Below, one piece after another: positions 1 to 11,344 of a DNA stretch of 64,000 bases; within the stretch, counting starts at the first letter, position 1; the number at the start of each line of letters is the position of its first letter. The DNA lies in contig JAYJMM010000116.1 of NCBI GenBank assembly GCA_037349105.1, positions 2,232,001-2,296,000 of the forward strand. The letters run 5' to 3'. The translations under genes and the position numbers were made by a program. Source of the stretch: Limnomonas spitsbergensis. Its lineage: Eukaryota > Chlorophyta > Chlorophyceae > Chlamydomonadales. The notes under the pieces are model-generated. The model saw nothing but the letters and a program-made list of their open reading frames with translations, ran no database searches and had not been told where the DNA came from.

Positions 1-139
1 GTGAGCCATTTCAATGTTAAATTAGTGATTCAGAAACGATGATACAAACACATGGACCAGAGATAGGAATTGTGATAATCAAGGTGATAGTCATCCCAAG
101 TCAAGACTCCCCCTTAGCCTGACAAATGAAAGCAAAAAC

Positions 140-337
140 TCATGCGGCCACCTCCACCCCATCGACAAAGAGCCGAGCACGCGTGAAAAACACCCTCAAC
201 TTCATCTCCTTGGCAAACTGGAACTTGGGCCAGAGCTCATGCCGTGCCGACAACTCTGCAGGGGACATATCATCCCAGATGGTGACACCCTTGCCTGCCA
301 ACTGAATCCTCCCATACACTATGCTCTCGGCCAGCAC
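140..337 (-). pseudogene. Fragment of a LINE ORF1 (gag-like) protein
   Basis: A 65-codon reading frame on the minus strand. The stretch reading DDMSPAELSARHELWPKF followed by RLFVDGVEV has the layout of the C-terminal part of algal non-LTR retrotransposon ORF1 proteins: an acidic 'LTPAE..AR..L.P.F..AK' helix and then a short 'R.RLFVDG' strand. Nothing recognisable as the rest of ORF1, an endonuclease or a reverse transcriptase adjoins it, so this looks like a broken remnant. The family assignment is from remembered motif patterns, not a search. Confidence 0.45.
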
Positions 338-1603
338 CAGACTTCCCTTGTCAGAGATGCCTGCTGCCTGATAACGCTAAGAAAATGATTATATGCGGTA
401 GCTGTAGTCGAGGCACTCACACATTCTGTTTGGTACCACGGCTTACTACTGTCCCTGCTGGTTACTGGATTTGTGAGCAATGTAGGACTGCGGGAGCTGA
501 CGCTACTGGTGCTGCACGACGAGATGTTGCGGCAGAACTGGAGGAACCAGCGGCCGCCGTGACAGGTTACCAGCTGCGGCCTGCTAAGCAAAAGAAGGCA
601 GGAAGGGTGATGGGAGCCGCCACAGGCGGTGGCCTTGTTGAGGGTAAAGAAGAAGGAACCGTTGAAGACAAGGAAGAGGACGCAGATTGTCTTGCCGGGA
701 CCGCCGCAGGCGGTGCCGGAAGCAACGCTGTCGAGCTTGCCGGGACCGTCACAGTTGGCAGCAATGAGGAAATTGCTGCGGAGGTGCAACATGATGATCA
801 GCAACCTACCCATGCTTCCGTAAGAATCCGCGTTCCCAACAAAAGGTTCGAGAGCCATGTCACTCATCCTTGGGTGCCCCCAGATTTCATCAACTGGGGT
901 GTCCGTGGAGATGCGGTGGATGCCCTAAAGTCGCTGATGCCGGGAGTTTGGCGAGAGCGCGATGAGGTGGCTGTCTACTTGGGCAACAGGGTGCCGACAG
1001 GATGGATGGTCGTACCAACTCTACCCTCCTTCACCTCTCACCATTGAAGACAGTGACTGCAACACCCTGCTGGACTGCCTTGACTTGTCCCTGTCCCCCA
1101 GCATTATTTTGCTGTTCAAGGATAATGGAAACGCCAACGAACTCCTGCAGAACAGTCAGCTTTACCCTTACCCTCGATCCCTCCATGTCCTCACCAACTC
1201 GGGCATCGGTGTCAACATCCCTGCAGACTACTGTGCTGATCCACTGCAACCCTCCACCTACGAGTTTCTGCTACGACAGCATGGCCTGCATGTCCTTATC
1301 ACAAACCCTCCAGCTGAATACGCTGACATCTCATGTGCTCTTGCGGTCAAGTACGCACGTCATGTGGCCTGCTGCTTAGTCACCCAAGATTTCCCTAAGT
1401 GTCATCCTGCAAGGTTTGAGTGGCTGTCCCAACTACGGAGAGAAAGGCGGCTTGTCATTTTGCAATCTGTCAGCTTCATAGCAGGTCTGGGAGTTAACCG
1501 GTCCATTCACGGTTGCTGCATCAATAAAGTATGGATCCTTGTGTTTGCAACGGCAGCTATCCGTGCTCGGATGATCCCACCAATGCACACGTTCATCCGT
1601 TAA
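286..1603 (+). pseudogene. PHD finger plus NPP-motif methyltransferase-like protein, frameshifted
   Basis: An open frame after the stop at 283 carries a complete C4HC3 PHD-type zinc finger. CQRC is at about 349-360, upstream of the first ATG (385). It is followed by ICGSC, HTFC and CEQC, ending near 485. After an Ala/Glu-rich linker the frame runs to a stop at 1047. The protein clearly continues in the next frame from about 1030 to 1603, so one frameshift (or an unrecognised tiny intron) lies near 1015-1040. The second half contains NPPAEY at about 1304-1321. This resembles the NPP[FYW] motif of N6-adenine methyltransferase folds, and then a pattern seen in proteins of algal transposons. The last aromatic residue is Ala here, so activity is doubtful. 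PHD plus this fold suggests a mobile-element protein; that is inference. Confidence 0.5.
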
Positions 1604-2386
1604 TGCTTTAAGCGTACTGCTTGCTGGTGACAGAATATAATTGAGTTTCCTTCGTTTGCTTTGACAATTGACTGCGTATCTGAGCGGAATTTTCACTGGA
1701 TCTGGGGGGGGGTCTGGGAAATAGGATTTGAATTTAGGAATTGAATTTCTAGGTGCTGAGAATTGTGAGTCAAAATTGGAACTGGATGACTGTGAACATT
1801 TGTCTTATGTTATAAACTATTATGTATTTGCTCAGAACTGATATTTAGGATGATACTGGATTTCAAACAAAACAAAACAAACTAAGTGCAGTTTTCAATA
1901 TCTGGGGGGGGGAAGTTGTTGTGCATATTACGCACTTTTAGGGTTTAGGTGTCTACCGCGAGGTGGCATTCTCATATGTCTGGCGCGAGCCTATAGGCAT
2001 CCTCGATCAGGTGTTAGTTAGGTGATCGGGAGGTTTGAGATGGTGTGGATTGGGAAACCAATTGCACTAGAGCAGGGCTGATGTAGTCTTCTGGACTTGG
2101 GGTCGATTGGGCCCTGGGGGAAGGTGAACAGTACCGATGGTGACGAGAACTGGGCTCTTCAGCTTGAAGAGGGTCCCTTAAAGCGACTGTGGCGAGTTAC
2201 GGTAATGCGTAAAAGTCACAGCTAACGTACGCATTATATCGGAGATTATTTTTCCTACCGGTACTTGTGCCCCATGGACTCTGGGCAGAGCCCAGGGGTG
2301 GGAAGTCTGATAACAATACGCAGTTCTTACAACGTTGTCGTACTTGTTTATTACTGCCTCCAGTGTTTTTCGATCTGGGGGGGGAA
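1604..2386. other. No gene seen; polypurine runs
   Basis: AT-rich non-coding DNA. A motif ATCTGGGGGGG(GG) occurs three times (about 1700, 1902 and 2372). The second and third are followed within a few bases by a TGTT or TGTC start, as a polypurine tract precedes the 3' LTR of a retrotransposon. I cannot delimit such an element. Confidence 0.3.
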
Positions 2387-2447
2387 TGTCTTGTGTTATT
2401 TTCGCTTGGTGCACCCATTCCTTAGGGTGCACCTCTGTGCCGCGACA
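2387..2447. repeat. 61-bp direct repeat, copy 1, TGTC...GACA ends with hairpin
   Basis: Begins TGTCTTGTG and ends CCGCGACA, and differs by one base from the copy at 3238-3298. It contains a 9-bp perfect hairpin, GGTGCACCC with an 8-nt loop and GGGTGCACC. The TG...CA ends with a short terminal inversion, and the G-run just upstream (2377-2384), are what a very short LTR with its polypurine tract would look like. Confidence 0.6.
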
Positions 2448-3237
2448 GCTGTCACGACGTATGACTGCACCGTGCGTTTGACTGCACCAACTGCTTTTTC
2501 GGTTGGAAGTTATGTGTGAACCTGTACAAGTGTGTTAGCCGTCTTAGAGGATCCCGAACTGGGTCACTTTACTTTTTCTTTCTTACTTGATTTCACGGCC
2601 TTCAATAGACTCTTAACGTTTCCAGCTATTGTTCTTGAATATCGATATGCAAGTTAATCGTCAATCAAAGTCTTACTAAGGGGAAACTGGCAGAGAAGCT
2701 AGGCCAACAGCGACCCTTTAAGCATCAACAAGTCTCCTGATACGAAGCTGGCAGAGCATCTAGGCCAACAATCGACTATCTGCAGCAATTAGAGTTATTC
2801 CTGCCTCTTAACAAGGCATATCTCCAGCCCTACATCTGGATATTACCACCAACCAACCATCACATCTCCAACCTACAGCTTTTCCTTTGGCTCCAAGTCG
2901 ACCATCTGATTTATCAGAGATATCTTCAGTCACCAGAAGTCGCCAAGCAAGCGACTCACCACAGCAGATCAACGGCCACAATCGCCCAAGATCGTCCCAG
3001 GAAACCTATAAGTACCTCAAGAGTCGAGGTTTTACGGAATCTTGTCAACAGTATCGAAGAAGTCCAGGTGAAGTAGCAAGAGCTTTCACCTGTTATCGAG
3101 CTGAGTTCACTGAGTTACAACAGTGGATCGAGAAGCTCCTACTATAAGCTCTGTAAGAGTTTATTAGTAGTACTTGTTTAAGACTGGGTAATACTGGGTA
3201 TTACTGGGTACTACCTCGGGTACCCAGTATTACCCAA
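2448..3237 (+). other. Spacer between the 61-bp repeats; small unassigned frame
   Basis: No recognisable domain. An 86-codon frame at 2887-3147 encodes a Ser/Arg/Gln-rich polypeptide ending in an amphipathic stretch (ELQQWIEKLLL). It could be the tail of a gag-like protein, but nothing supports that beyond its position between the two repeats. A short imperfect duplication (GCTGGCAGAG..TCTAGGCCAACA) lies near 2690-2770. Confidence 0.25.
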
Positions 3238-3298
3238 TGTCTTGTGTTCTTTTCGCTTGGTGCACCCATTCCTTAGGGTGCACCTCTGTGCCGCGACA
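3238..3298. repeat. 61-bp direct repeat, copy 2
   Basis: Same sequence and hairpin as 2387-2447 except one substitution. It abuts the start of the decayed plus-strand LINE. Confidence 0.6.
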
Positions 3299-5064
3299 CC
3301 CCAGCCAAACACCCATATCACCATCCCTGACTCTCCCCCGCCCCTCACACTCCCCCCTTCCCTCTTAACCCACCCCTACATCCCTAACATAGGACACACC
3401 TTACCAGCCCCTGTCCCGCTCATACCTCCTCGCCCAATCTACACCCCTCGCCCCCACGTATCTCCGGCTCCCCCCTCTGATGCTGAGCCCACGCCCCTCT
3501 ATCCCACTTTACCCATCTCCCCACTCCTCACCCCACCCCGCCAGCATGTCCTCCATCCTCTCGATATAATCTCCACTTTCAATGTCGCTGGCCTACGTGC
3601 CAACACTGCCGATGTCAGCACCTTCGTCCAAACATGTCGTCCCAAAATTTTCTTTGGCCAAGAAACCCACCTCTTTGTTTCACAACAATCCACTTTCCTT
3701 CCTGAAATTCGCCAAGCCTTCCCTCGCTACCATGTCTACCTCAGCAGCGTGCCTACACCCCCTACCCTTGCTTACGCCCGGCCAAATATCTGTGCGCCCG
3801 GTGGTGTCTTCCTTGCCATCCACAATGACGCCCACCCCCATACCTTCATCCGCCATCCCGTACCCCCCCTCATCGAAGGATATTGCATTCATCTCAAACT
3901 CCCCATGGTCGCTAGCCACACCTTTCATGTCCTTAGTGTTTACTTCCTTCGGGCTATAACCTCATTTCACCTGCTTGTCAAAAATACATGGCAAACACGA
4001 TACATGACAGTGACCCCGCCTGTGACATCTTCCTCATTGGTGAGGACTTCAACCGCCACCTCCAATCTACTCGACCTGATCGCACGTTCCTCTCCTTCCT
4101 TGCCTCCAACAGACTTATCCCCATTAATGCTACCACATCCAAACACCTCACACACATAGTCCCGTAACTGCCCCCTCCTAACAGATGGCCCTACTTCTCC
4201 CCCACTGCCTTTGCGCTATGTCCGCATGCAACTATGCAAGTCCTAGTTGCCTATGCCCTCGCTCGCCTCAGTCCTACCTTCCCGTCTTATTATGGCACAT
4301 GGGTCTGCCCTTTAGTGGTATTCGCAACATCCTCAAATCGCGCACCAATACGCTGTGGACTGCATCTACAGCCATGCATATGAACCGCCCTTACAAAACA
4401 GCTATAGGCACTCGCACCACCTCCCACTGTCCCATATGCTCCCATCCCAATGATACCCATGGCCATCTTTTAGCCTTTTAGGCGGTTGTGCTCATTCCTC
4501 CATGTCCGCTTCATACATTGCTCGACACACTACTACTCAAACCCCCTGTTTTGGTAGGCAGAAAACCTACCAGTTTCAAGGCAAATGCATCATTTGGACA
4601 AGGCCCCTAAAATGATTATGGTAGGTGAATTGGTAGGTTAAAATCGGCCGAAAACGCGACATCTACCGATTTGCATTCTGGTAGGTTTAAATTTCGGTAG
4701 GCCCAGAACCTACCGAAATAGGTACTCCTTGGCTACCATTTTTGCCCTGGTTGGCCTACCGATTGCCCTACTGTCGCTACCATATTTACCTACCAGTTAT
4801 CATCATTTGGTCGACCATTTGTTGCTCTGATTGGCCTACCGATTCCTCTAATGTCGCTACCATATTTTCCTGCCCATTAGTATGATTTGGTCCACCAGGC
4901 GTTGCCCAGACTAGGCCGATTCATTGCGCTCCTTTTGGTATTAATTGGGATCGGCTTGCTGTACCCCCCTATGTAGGTGGGGCTGAATAATGATGTGCTG
5001 GCTATTTCAATAAACTGGTTTGCTCATCGCTTGCTGGAGGAATCAATTTGCAATGAAACAATTG

Positions 5065-5235
5065 CCAGGAGATCTATACCGGTAGAAATTAAATCAATAT
5101 TTGACAGCTGTGGAATCTATACCGGTTGAAAAAATAAATCAATCTTTGACGGCCAGGAGATCTATACCGGTAGAATAATTAGATCAATATCAACGGCCAC
5201 GAAGTATATGCTGGTAAAATAATTAAACCAGTATT
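5065..5235. repeat. Three imperfect ~50-bp tandem repeats inside the CACTA element
   Basis: The phrase GATCTATACCGGTAGAA with A/T-rich continuation recurs three times, the last copy diverged (GTATATGCTGGTAAAAT). No coding potential. Confidence 0.6.
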
Positions 5236-5599
5236 TGCTAGCAAGCAAGGAAATGCATGGCAAAGGAAACGAATACATCATAAATAAGCGACCATTGTCA
5301 GACCATATCAAGCATTCACTTGTCATACGTGTCTTGATCAAATTCAAGAACAATCTGCCTAAGACAAAACTGCCATTGGCGCAACACCCCTTGCAGCTCC
5401 CTTGACACTTCATCAATGTCCTTCTGGGCCAGCCCTTGAAGGGGCTGGATCTCGTCATAGCCCAAGGTGACCAAGCTGCTCCAGGTTTTGGGGGTGCACC
5501 ACGCCTGCGATTGGGAAATTAACACTTGATTTAAAGCATGGCTGCCGAGCAATGCATGGAATACGGGCTCATGAAATACGGGTAGGCGGGAAGGGCACC

Positions 5600-7400
5600 C
5601 AGAAACCCCCAGCGCACTCCGACCTCCTCCGCCACCAGCCCCCCCTCCTTCCGCGCACTCCAACCTCCCCGCCACCAAGCCCCCCTCCTACCAGCGCACT
5701 CTGACCTTCTCCACCACCAAACCCCCCTCCCCCAGCGCACTCCAACCCCCTCCACCACCAAGCCCCCCTCCCCCCAGCGCACTCTTGACCTCCTCCGCCG
5801 CCAGTCCCCCCTCCCCCATGCTCACTCTTGTCTCCTCTACAGCCCCCCCTCCCCCTCGCGCACTCCGACCTCCTCCGCCACCAGCCCCCCCTCCCCCGGC
5901 GCACTCCAACCTCCCCCGCCACCAGCCTCCCCTCCCCCAGCGCACTCTGACCTCCTCCCCCACTTGTCTCCACTCCCTCAAGCGCATTTTGACCACCTCC
6001 ACCACCAGCCCCCCCCCCTCTGCACACTCTGACCTCCAGTCCTCCGCCACCAGTCCCCCTTCCCCCCAGCGCACTCTGACCTCCTCCGCCACCAAGCCCC
6101 CCTCCCCCCAGCGCACTCCGACCTCCTCCGCCACCAGCCCACCCTCCCCCAGCGCACTTCTCCTGCCTCCTACGCCACCAGCCCACCCCCCCCCAGCAAA
6201 CTCTGAACTCCTCTGCCTCCAGTCCCCCCTCCCCCCAGCGCACTCTGACCTCCTCCGCCACCAGGTTCCCCCTCCCGCCAGCGCACTCCAACCTCCTCCG
6301 CCACCAGCCCCCCATGCCTCCAGCGCACTCCAACCTCCTCCGCCACCAGTCCCCCCCCCCCCAACACACTCTGACCTCCTCCACCACCAGTCCCCCTCCC
6401 CCCAACACACTCTGACCTCCTCCGCCTCCAGTCCCCCCTCCCCCCAGCGCACTCTGACCTCCTCCGCCACAAAGCCCCCCTCGACCCAATGCACTCCTGT
6501 CTCCTCCGCCACCAAGCTCCCCTCTCCACAGCGCACTCCGACCTCCTCCGTCACCAAGCCCCCCTCCCCCCGTCGCACTCTGACCTCCTCCGCCACCAAG
6601 CCCCCCTCTCACCAGCGCACTCCGACCTCCTCCGCCACCAAGCCCCCCCTCCCCCAGCGCACTCCAACCTCCCTGCCACCAAGCCCCCCTCCTACCAGCG
6701 CACTCTGACATCCTCCACCACCAAGCACCCCTCTCCCCAGCGCACTCCGACCTCCTCCGCCACCAAGTCCCCCTCCCCCAGCGCACTCCAACCCCCTCCG
6801 CCACCAGTCCCCCCTCCCCCATGCACACTCCGACCTCCTCCGCCACCAGCCCCCCTCCCCCATCGCACTCCTGTCTCCTCAACAGCCCCCCCTCCCCCCC
6901 GCGCACTCCAACCTCCTCCGCCACTAGCCCCCCCTCCCTCATCGCACTCCAACCACCCCCGCCACCAGCCCCCCCTCCCCCCCGCGCACTCCAACCTCCT
7001 CCGCCACCATTCCCCCTCGCCCCAACACACTCTGACCTCCTCTGCCTCCAGCCCCCCCTCCCCCCAGCGCACTCCGACCTCCTCCGCCACCAGCCACCCT
7101 CCACCCAACACACTCTGACCTCCTCCACCACCAGTCCCCCTCCCCCCAACACACTCTGACCTCCTCTGCCTCCAGTCCCCCCTCCCCCCAGCGCACTCTG
7201 ACCTCCTCCGCCACTAAGCCCCCCTCAACCCTGTGCACTCCTGTCTCCTCCGCCACCAAGCCCCCCTCTCCTCAGCGCACTCCGACCTCCTCCGTCACCA
7301 AGTACCCCTCTCCCCATCGCACTCTGACCTCCTCCGCCACCAAGCCCCCCTCTCACCAGCGCACTCTGACCTCCTCCGCCAACAGTCTCCCCTCCCCCCA
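5600..7400. repeat. GC-rich CACCAGCCCCCCTCCCC minisatellite inside the CACTA element
   Basis: Units of roughly 33-36 bp (GCGCACTCCGACCTCCTCC, then GCCACCAGCCCCCCTCCCC) repeat about 50 times with substitutions. Unit length and composition keep several frames on both strands open for hundreds of codons (up to 527), giving Gly/Trp/Glu-rich or Pro/Ser/Thr-rich translations with no domain. I read this as repeat DNA, not genes. Strong strand asymmetry (C-rich plus strand) is notable. Confidence 0.85.
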
Positions 7401-8757
7401 AATGCTATAGATGGGCCCTAGTGGCCCACTTGCTCTATAGATTTTGGTTTAACTCTTTAATTCCCCTTCTATAGCCCCCACTCCCCATTTCCTTTCTTTC
7501 ATCATTCCCTCTTCCCCTAAAACACCATCTCCATGTCCTCTGTCCAATGAACCTCCACCCTACGAGTGTGGCTTTGCCTGCCATTGTAAAACAAGGATTG
7601 CTAAAAAGTTAAATGAGGGACATCATGTCGATTGACTGGATTGTTTGCTAATTGTCTGCCCCATTTGTAGCAACTTGGCTCACTTGGCATTTTTGTAGGG
7701 GCTGGACAATAAATGGCAGGTTTTGAGATCTTTGATAGGGGACTAGGCAAGAAATGGTAGGTACAAGCCAATTCTGGTAGGTCGGGGAATCATAGCCCTA
7801 ATTTTTGGTAAGTTGGCTGAAATCGGTAGGAAAACCTACCAGTTTTGACACCACCTACCTACCAAAACAGGGGGTTTGAGTAGTAGTGACACAACCGAGC
7901 TGTATGCATCATCCAAACTGCCATTGCTAATGGCTCCCTAGGCTCCTCCTTTACTATCATGGATGCCTTGCCACTTCCCGAGCTAACTAACCTTCCCTTC
8001 GGGGTCTATCTATGATGACACCCGTCTTCCACGTTGGCTGGTGCCCCGACGACCCCCCACTTTCCCAGACACCTTCGATTACTGTGACAAACTGCGACCG
8101 GATTTGCTTTTAGTACAAGGTCTCCCACATTCCTTCGTCTTTACCGCGCTGGTCAACTCTCTAGTTCACAAACTATGTCTCGCCTCCAAAGGACGTGCAC
8201 TGACGGAGTGTACACGTAGTTGAAGTCGTCGGTTACACCTCCGAATTTTCTTTCGAACAATGCCATGCCCGTAAATCAGAACAACATTTACAACTTTACA
8301 ACTTATCCTTCTCCTCAAACATAATGGCTGGACAGTTTCCGTGGCACCCGTTCTCCATCCTGCCCTTCCACATGATGATCCTTTGCCGAACGTGCCCATC
8401 CCCCCTCCTCATCCTTCCCCGCCTCCTTCTCATACACATATCATCCTTCTGGTCACCGCTGGCTTCCTCTTTCGTCCTGCCGATAAAATCCTCAGCATGC
8501 TCGGTGTCTCAAAACACGACATCTCCTCCGTCCTCAGCCGTCTCACCAAGCATATCATACGCTGCCATATCAACATCCTTCGTCAGCGTCGCCATCTGGA
8601 AAACTCCCCTGCCCATTATTGTCCGATACCCCTTGACGACCCTCCTCAACCACCAGGTTTCTTGTCTCCAGGTGTACGGCGTTTCAAATCCCGTATTCCT
8701 CAAGCCACGCTCAGGCGTTTTCTTTCTTTCTTTCGTACTGAGCTCTGCATTTGCTAG

Positions 8758-9642
8758 GTCCGCACCACAATTAAACTGATGCTTGCGTTATATGTTACTT
8801 GCGTGTTGCATAAACGATAGACACTGGCCGTGTCCTTGGCGTTGACCCCCCGTACCATGGTCTAGTCCCTGGTCAAGGGCCCAAGACGTTGCAGCCTGTC
8901 CCTGAGCTTTGCGCGTGTCCATCCTCTGCTGTGCAGGGGCAACGTTGGCATCGTCATTGAAGGTCTTGGATCCGGTAACATCGGCACGGGCCTCTCTGCT
9001 GGCGTCACGGCTGTGCTGTCCACCTTGCCCAGCTTCCCGATTGTGGTGGCCAGGTGGGTGCGCTGCTGCTACCACTCCTGATAGCATTAGCCAACTGCCA
9101 CCCATCACCACTGCAGCGTTCTTATCTTATCATTAAGACCATAGGATCCAGATGTAGTTGACGTCCTACGTAGGTTATTAGGATCGTTCCAAGACATCCA
9201 ACCGCCCACGGCGTGGCCTTGGTTATTGGAATTGCCCATCGTTTCAAGCAACCACCAGTCCACCACTAAAAATACTGAGCATCACAGCGTTGTCTCTGTA
9301 CATCAGGCAACATAACTGAATTCTCATATGAGTCATATGAGGCTCACTCTGATACCACGCACTGCTCATCGAAGAATTTCCGCCCACCGCCCCCATTACT
9401 GAGTACTGACTATTTTCTGCTCTGCCCTCCGAAACAACAGGAAGCCGAACAGCGGTTTGATTTCCCCTGACTATGGATGCCAAGGCTGCCTAAGCAATCT
9501 AGTCACACAGGTAAGCCGGATAGTAGGGATTGGAGATAAGAGTGCGCCGCCAGTGTGGGAACAGAGTCGCGTGGGACGAGTCTGGGTCTGCACCCTTACC
9601 GTCAAGGCCAGAACCCCTCACCCTGGACCTTGTCAGAGTCAA
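8758..9642. other. No supportable gene
   Basis: Mixed-sequence DNA with short frames only. A 107-codon minus-strand frame (8788-9111) is His/Gln/Gly-rich and unrecognised. The phrase AGGATCCAGATGTAGT near 9145 recurs near 48563, a possible relic of another dispersed repeat. Confidence 0.4.
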
Positions 9643-9880
9643 TAACGTTACACCTCTGGACCCACTCAAAGCTTGGCCGCGTGGGGGCCCAACTGTTCAG
9701 AAGGGAGAAATAAGAATCTAAAAGGAAGAGGGGGGGGAAGGAACAAAAGGAAAGGCCGGAAAGGCAAAGAAGACCAAGTCCGACAACTCAGTTCCACTAG
9801 AGACTAGCCCTCTACAAAGCCTACAAAAAAGAGGTCCGCAAAAGCAAGCGTATCCCACTCCTGCTGGACCTAGACACCTA
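9643..9880 (-). mobile_element. 5'-truncated LINE family B 3' end
   Basis: The plus strand starts TCAATAACGTTACACCTCTG and matches, base for base with scattered changes, the 3' end of the LINE at 40245 onward: GGCCGCGTGGG, CTGTTCAGAAGGGAG, a purine-rich tract and AAGACCAAGTCCGACAAC. Only the end downstream of the RT stop is present, as expected from incomplete target-primed reverse transcription. Confidence 0.75.
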
Positions 9881-10678
9881 GTCAGAGTGCTCGCCTGCTC
9901 GGTTGAACCAGTGATGCCCTCTCATGCTCTCATCCTCAACATATAACGTCTGGCTGTCCATATATTCACGACTCATTTGATGACGGCCTGATTGGGATGA
10001 ACCTTACCAAGTTCCTCATTCAGTCTGAGGATCATAATTTCTCTTTATCCATTCTGGGGCTCTTCATCCCTAACCATTGCTGTTGCAGCCATGCACTGCC
10101 GCGAATAAACCTTCGTGGCATGATGTATCGTGAGCCATACATACCATCGCGCTTCTTCCCTGTCCCATGGCGTCGTGGAGGCTCTGAACCTGGATGCCTT
10201 CCAAGCGCGCTTTGTGTTGATGCTGGCAATGGCAAGCAACACTACGACCAAGGACCTGCATGCGATTCATACCAGCATCTCCTTCCCATACTGATGTTCT
10301 CACTGATGGGTTATGACGTTTCATGAGTCATGAGCCCGCCCATGGTGATATTCATATATAGACCAAACAGCTGCAAACGCTGTGAAGCTAAACCCCTTTT
10401 TCTGCTATTGAAGAGCATCTAGTATCCCCCCCTAGGTACCAGTATCGCACGCTTCATTACCTGCCCAGAAGGCACTAAACTACAATGAATTTGGTTTGGG
10501 GATGGCCGCCATAAGGGACTGTGACCCTCTCTGACTCCTTTCAACTGTCAGAGCTTTTCTTAACGATTGTTGCCACGTGGTGCAGAATTTTACAATACAC
10601 AGTCACGCTCAGTAGATCAGGACCGGACACCTTGATATTACCACAAGTCCACAACCGTCAATAATCCAGTGTGGACAA
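9881..10678. other. No supportable gene
   Basis: Short overlapping frames on both strands around 9997-10326 have no recognisable domain or splice context. Confidence 0.4.
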
Positions 10679-10835
10679 GTCAATAACGTTACACCTCTGG
10701 GCCCGCTCAAAGATCGGCCGCGTGGGCGCCCCACTGTTCAGAAGGGAGAAAAGGAGGAACTAAAAGAAAGAGGAGGAGAAAGGAACAAAAGGGGAGGCCG
10801 GGAAGGCAAAGAAGATCAAGTCCGACACCGTGTGG
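10679..10835 (-). mobile_element. 5'-truncated LINE family B 3' end
   Basis: Second copy of the same tail (TCAATAACGTTACACCTCTG, then GGCCGCGTGGGCGCCCCAC, CAGAAGGGAG and AAGTCCGACACCG), in the same orientation as the copy at 9643. It is followed directly by a SINE 3' fragment. Confidence 0.75.
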
Positions 10836-10855
10836 ACAAGTGCGCCGGTTATGTA

Positions 10856-10936
10856 GGCTGTGCACGGTAGCTGGAATTGAGCTAGTCAGTCCCACGCAGC
10901 CGGGCATTCAGTGGGCCCAGCGGGTATGCACTTTTA
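10856..10936 (+). mobile_element. SINE 3' fragment
   Basis: Matches the 3' half of the SINE at 29561-29810: GTGCACGGTAGCTGGAATTG, CAGCCGGGCATTCAGTGGG and CCCAGCGGGTATGCACT. Confidence 0.65.
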
Positions 10937-11034
10937 AAAACTGTTACTGTAGACGCCGTTTGACCTAACATATGGGCCCTCCTCTCAAAGGCCGCGTCAA
11001 GCTATCTGGTTACAGCCTGAAATGATAGTAGAGA

Positions 11035-11065
11035 GCAGGGCCCAGAGGTGTAATGTCATTGCGCC
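11035..11065 (+). mobile_element. Very short LINE B terminal fragment
   Basis: GGGCCCAGAGGTGTAATGTCATTG is the reverse complement, with a few changes, of the LINE B terminus (CAATAACGTTACACCTCTGG). This is the only such fragment in plus orientation. Confidence 0.4.
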
Positions 11066-11344
11066 TGAAATGATAGTAGAGAGAAAACGAAAGGAGATGA
11101 CCCCCCAGACAAAGAAATGGTGACGGTACTTGTGATTTATTTTTAAAACTCAGCAGAGCATCATATTGGATCAGGTGCTTGCACATCTTTTTGGATCGCT
11201 ACCGGTAGTCCGGTACATAGTTCTGAACAGCAAACGAGAAAAATACCAGTGGCTTCCTCCTTGACTTCCCAAGAGCACACAACTGCAGCCATGGCATGAC
11301 CAGACAAACATTCCCAGTGTGCTGCTCTTCAGAATGATGGCTCG

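Larger units (their letters stand above)
4528..7888. mobile_element. Non-autonomous CACTA (En/Spm-type) DNA transposon
   Basis: The ends are 31-bp perfect inverted repeats starting CACTACTACTCAAACCCC, and the flanks are a 3-bp direct duplication ACA (4525-4527 and 7889-7891). CACTA ends plus a 3-bp duplication are the signature of the CACTA superfamily. Subterminal regions (about 4550-4800 and 7740-7860) are packed with GGTAGGT/ACCTACC motifs in both orientations, as expected for transposase-binding repeats. No transposase-like frame is present. The interior is a short AT-rich repeat block and a 1.8-kb GC-rich minisatellite, so the element would depend on a transposase supplied elsewhere. It inserted into an already existing LINE A copy. 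Confidence 0.88.
3299..8757 (+). mobile_element. Decayed non-LTR retrotransposon (LINE family A), split by a CACTA element
   Basis: A proline-rich lead is followed from about 3560 by an AP-type endonuclease domain (FNVAGLRANT, GQETHLF, PGGVFLAIHND), which loses frame after about 3960. A polypeptide at about 4320-4480 matches the zinc-knuckle region that follows LINE reverse transcriptases (CPICSHPNDTHGHLL). The RT core itself is missing, so the copy is internally deleted as well as frameshifted. The reading resumes across the CACTA insertion at 4528-7888: the codons just before 4528 join in frame to those after 7888 when one copy of the ACA target duplication is removed. C-terminal remnants run on to about 8757 (RPDLLLVQG near 8097, FRTELCIC at the end). 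The last 70 bp recur at 13800-13869. Confidence 0.7.

Noticed and set aside
5569..7152. Long Gly/Trp/Glu-rich and Pro/Ser-rich frames on both strands
   Set aside because: They derive from the GC-rich minisatellite inside the CACTA element; several frames are open at once and no domain is present.
8788..9111. His/Gln-rich 107-codon minus-strand frame as a gene
   Set aside because: No motif, no splice context, and surrounded by transposon debris.
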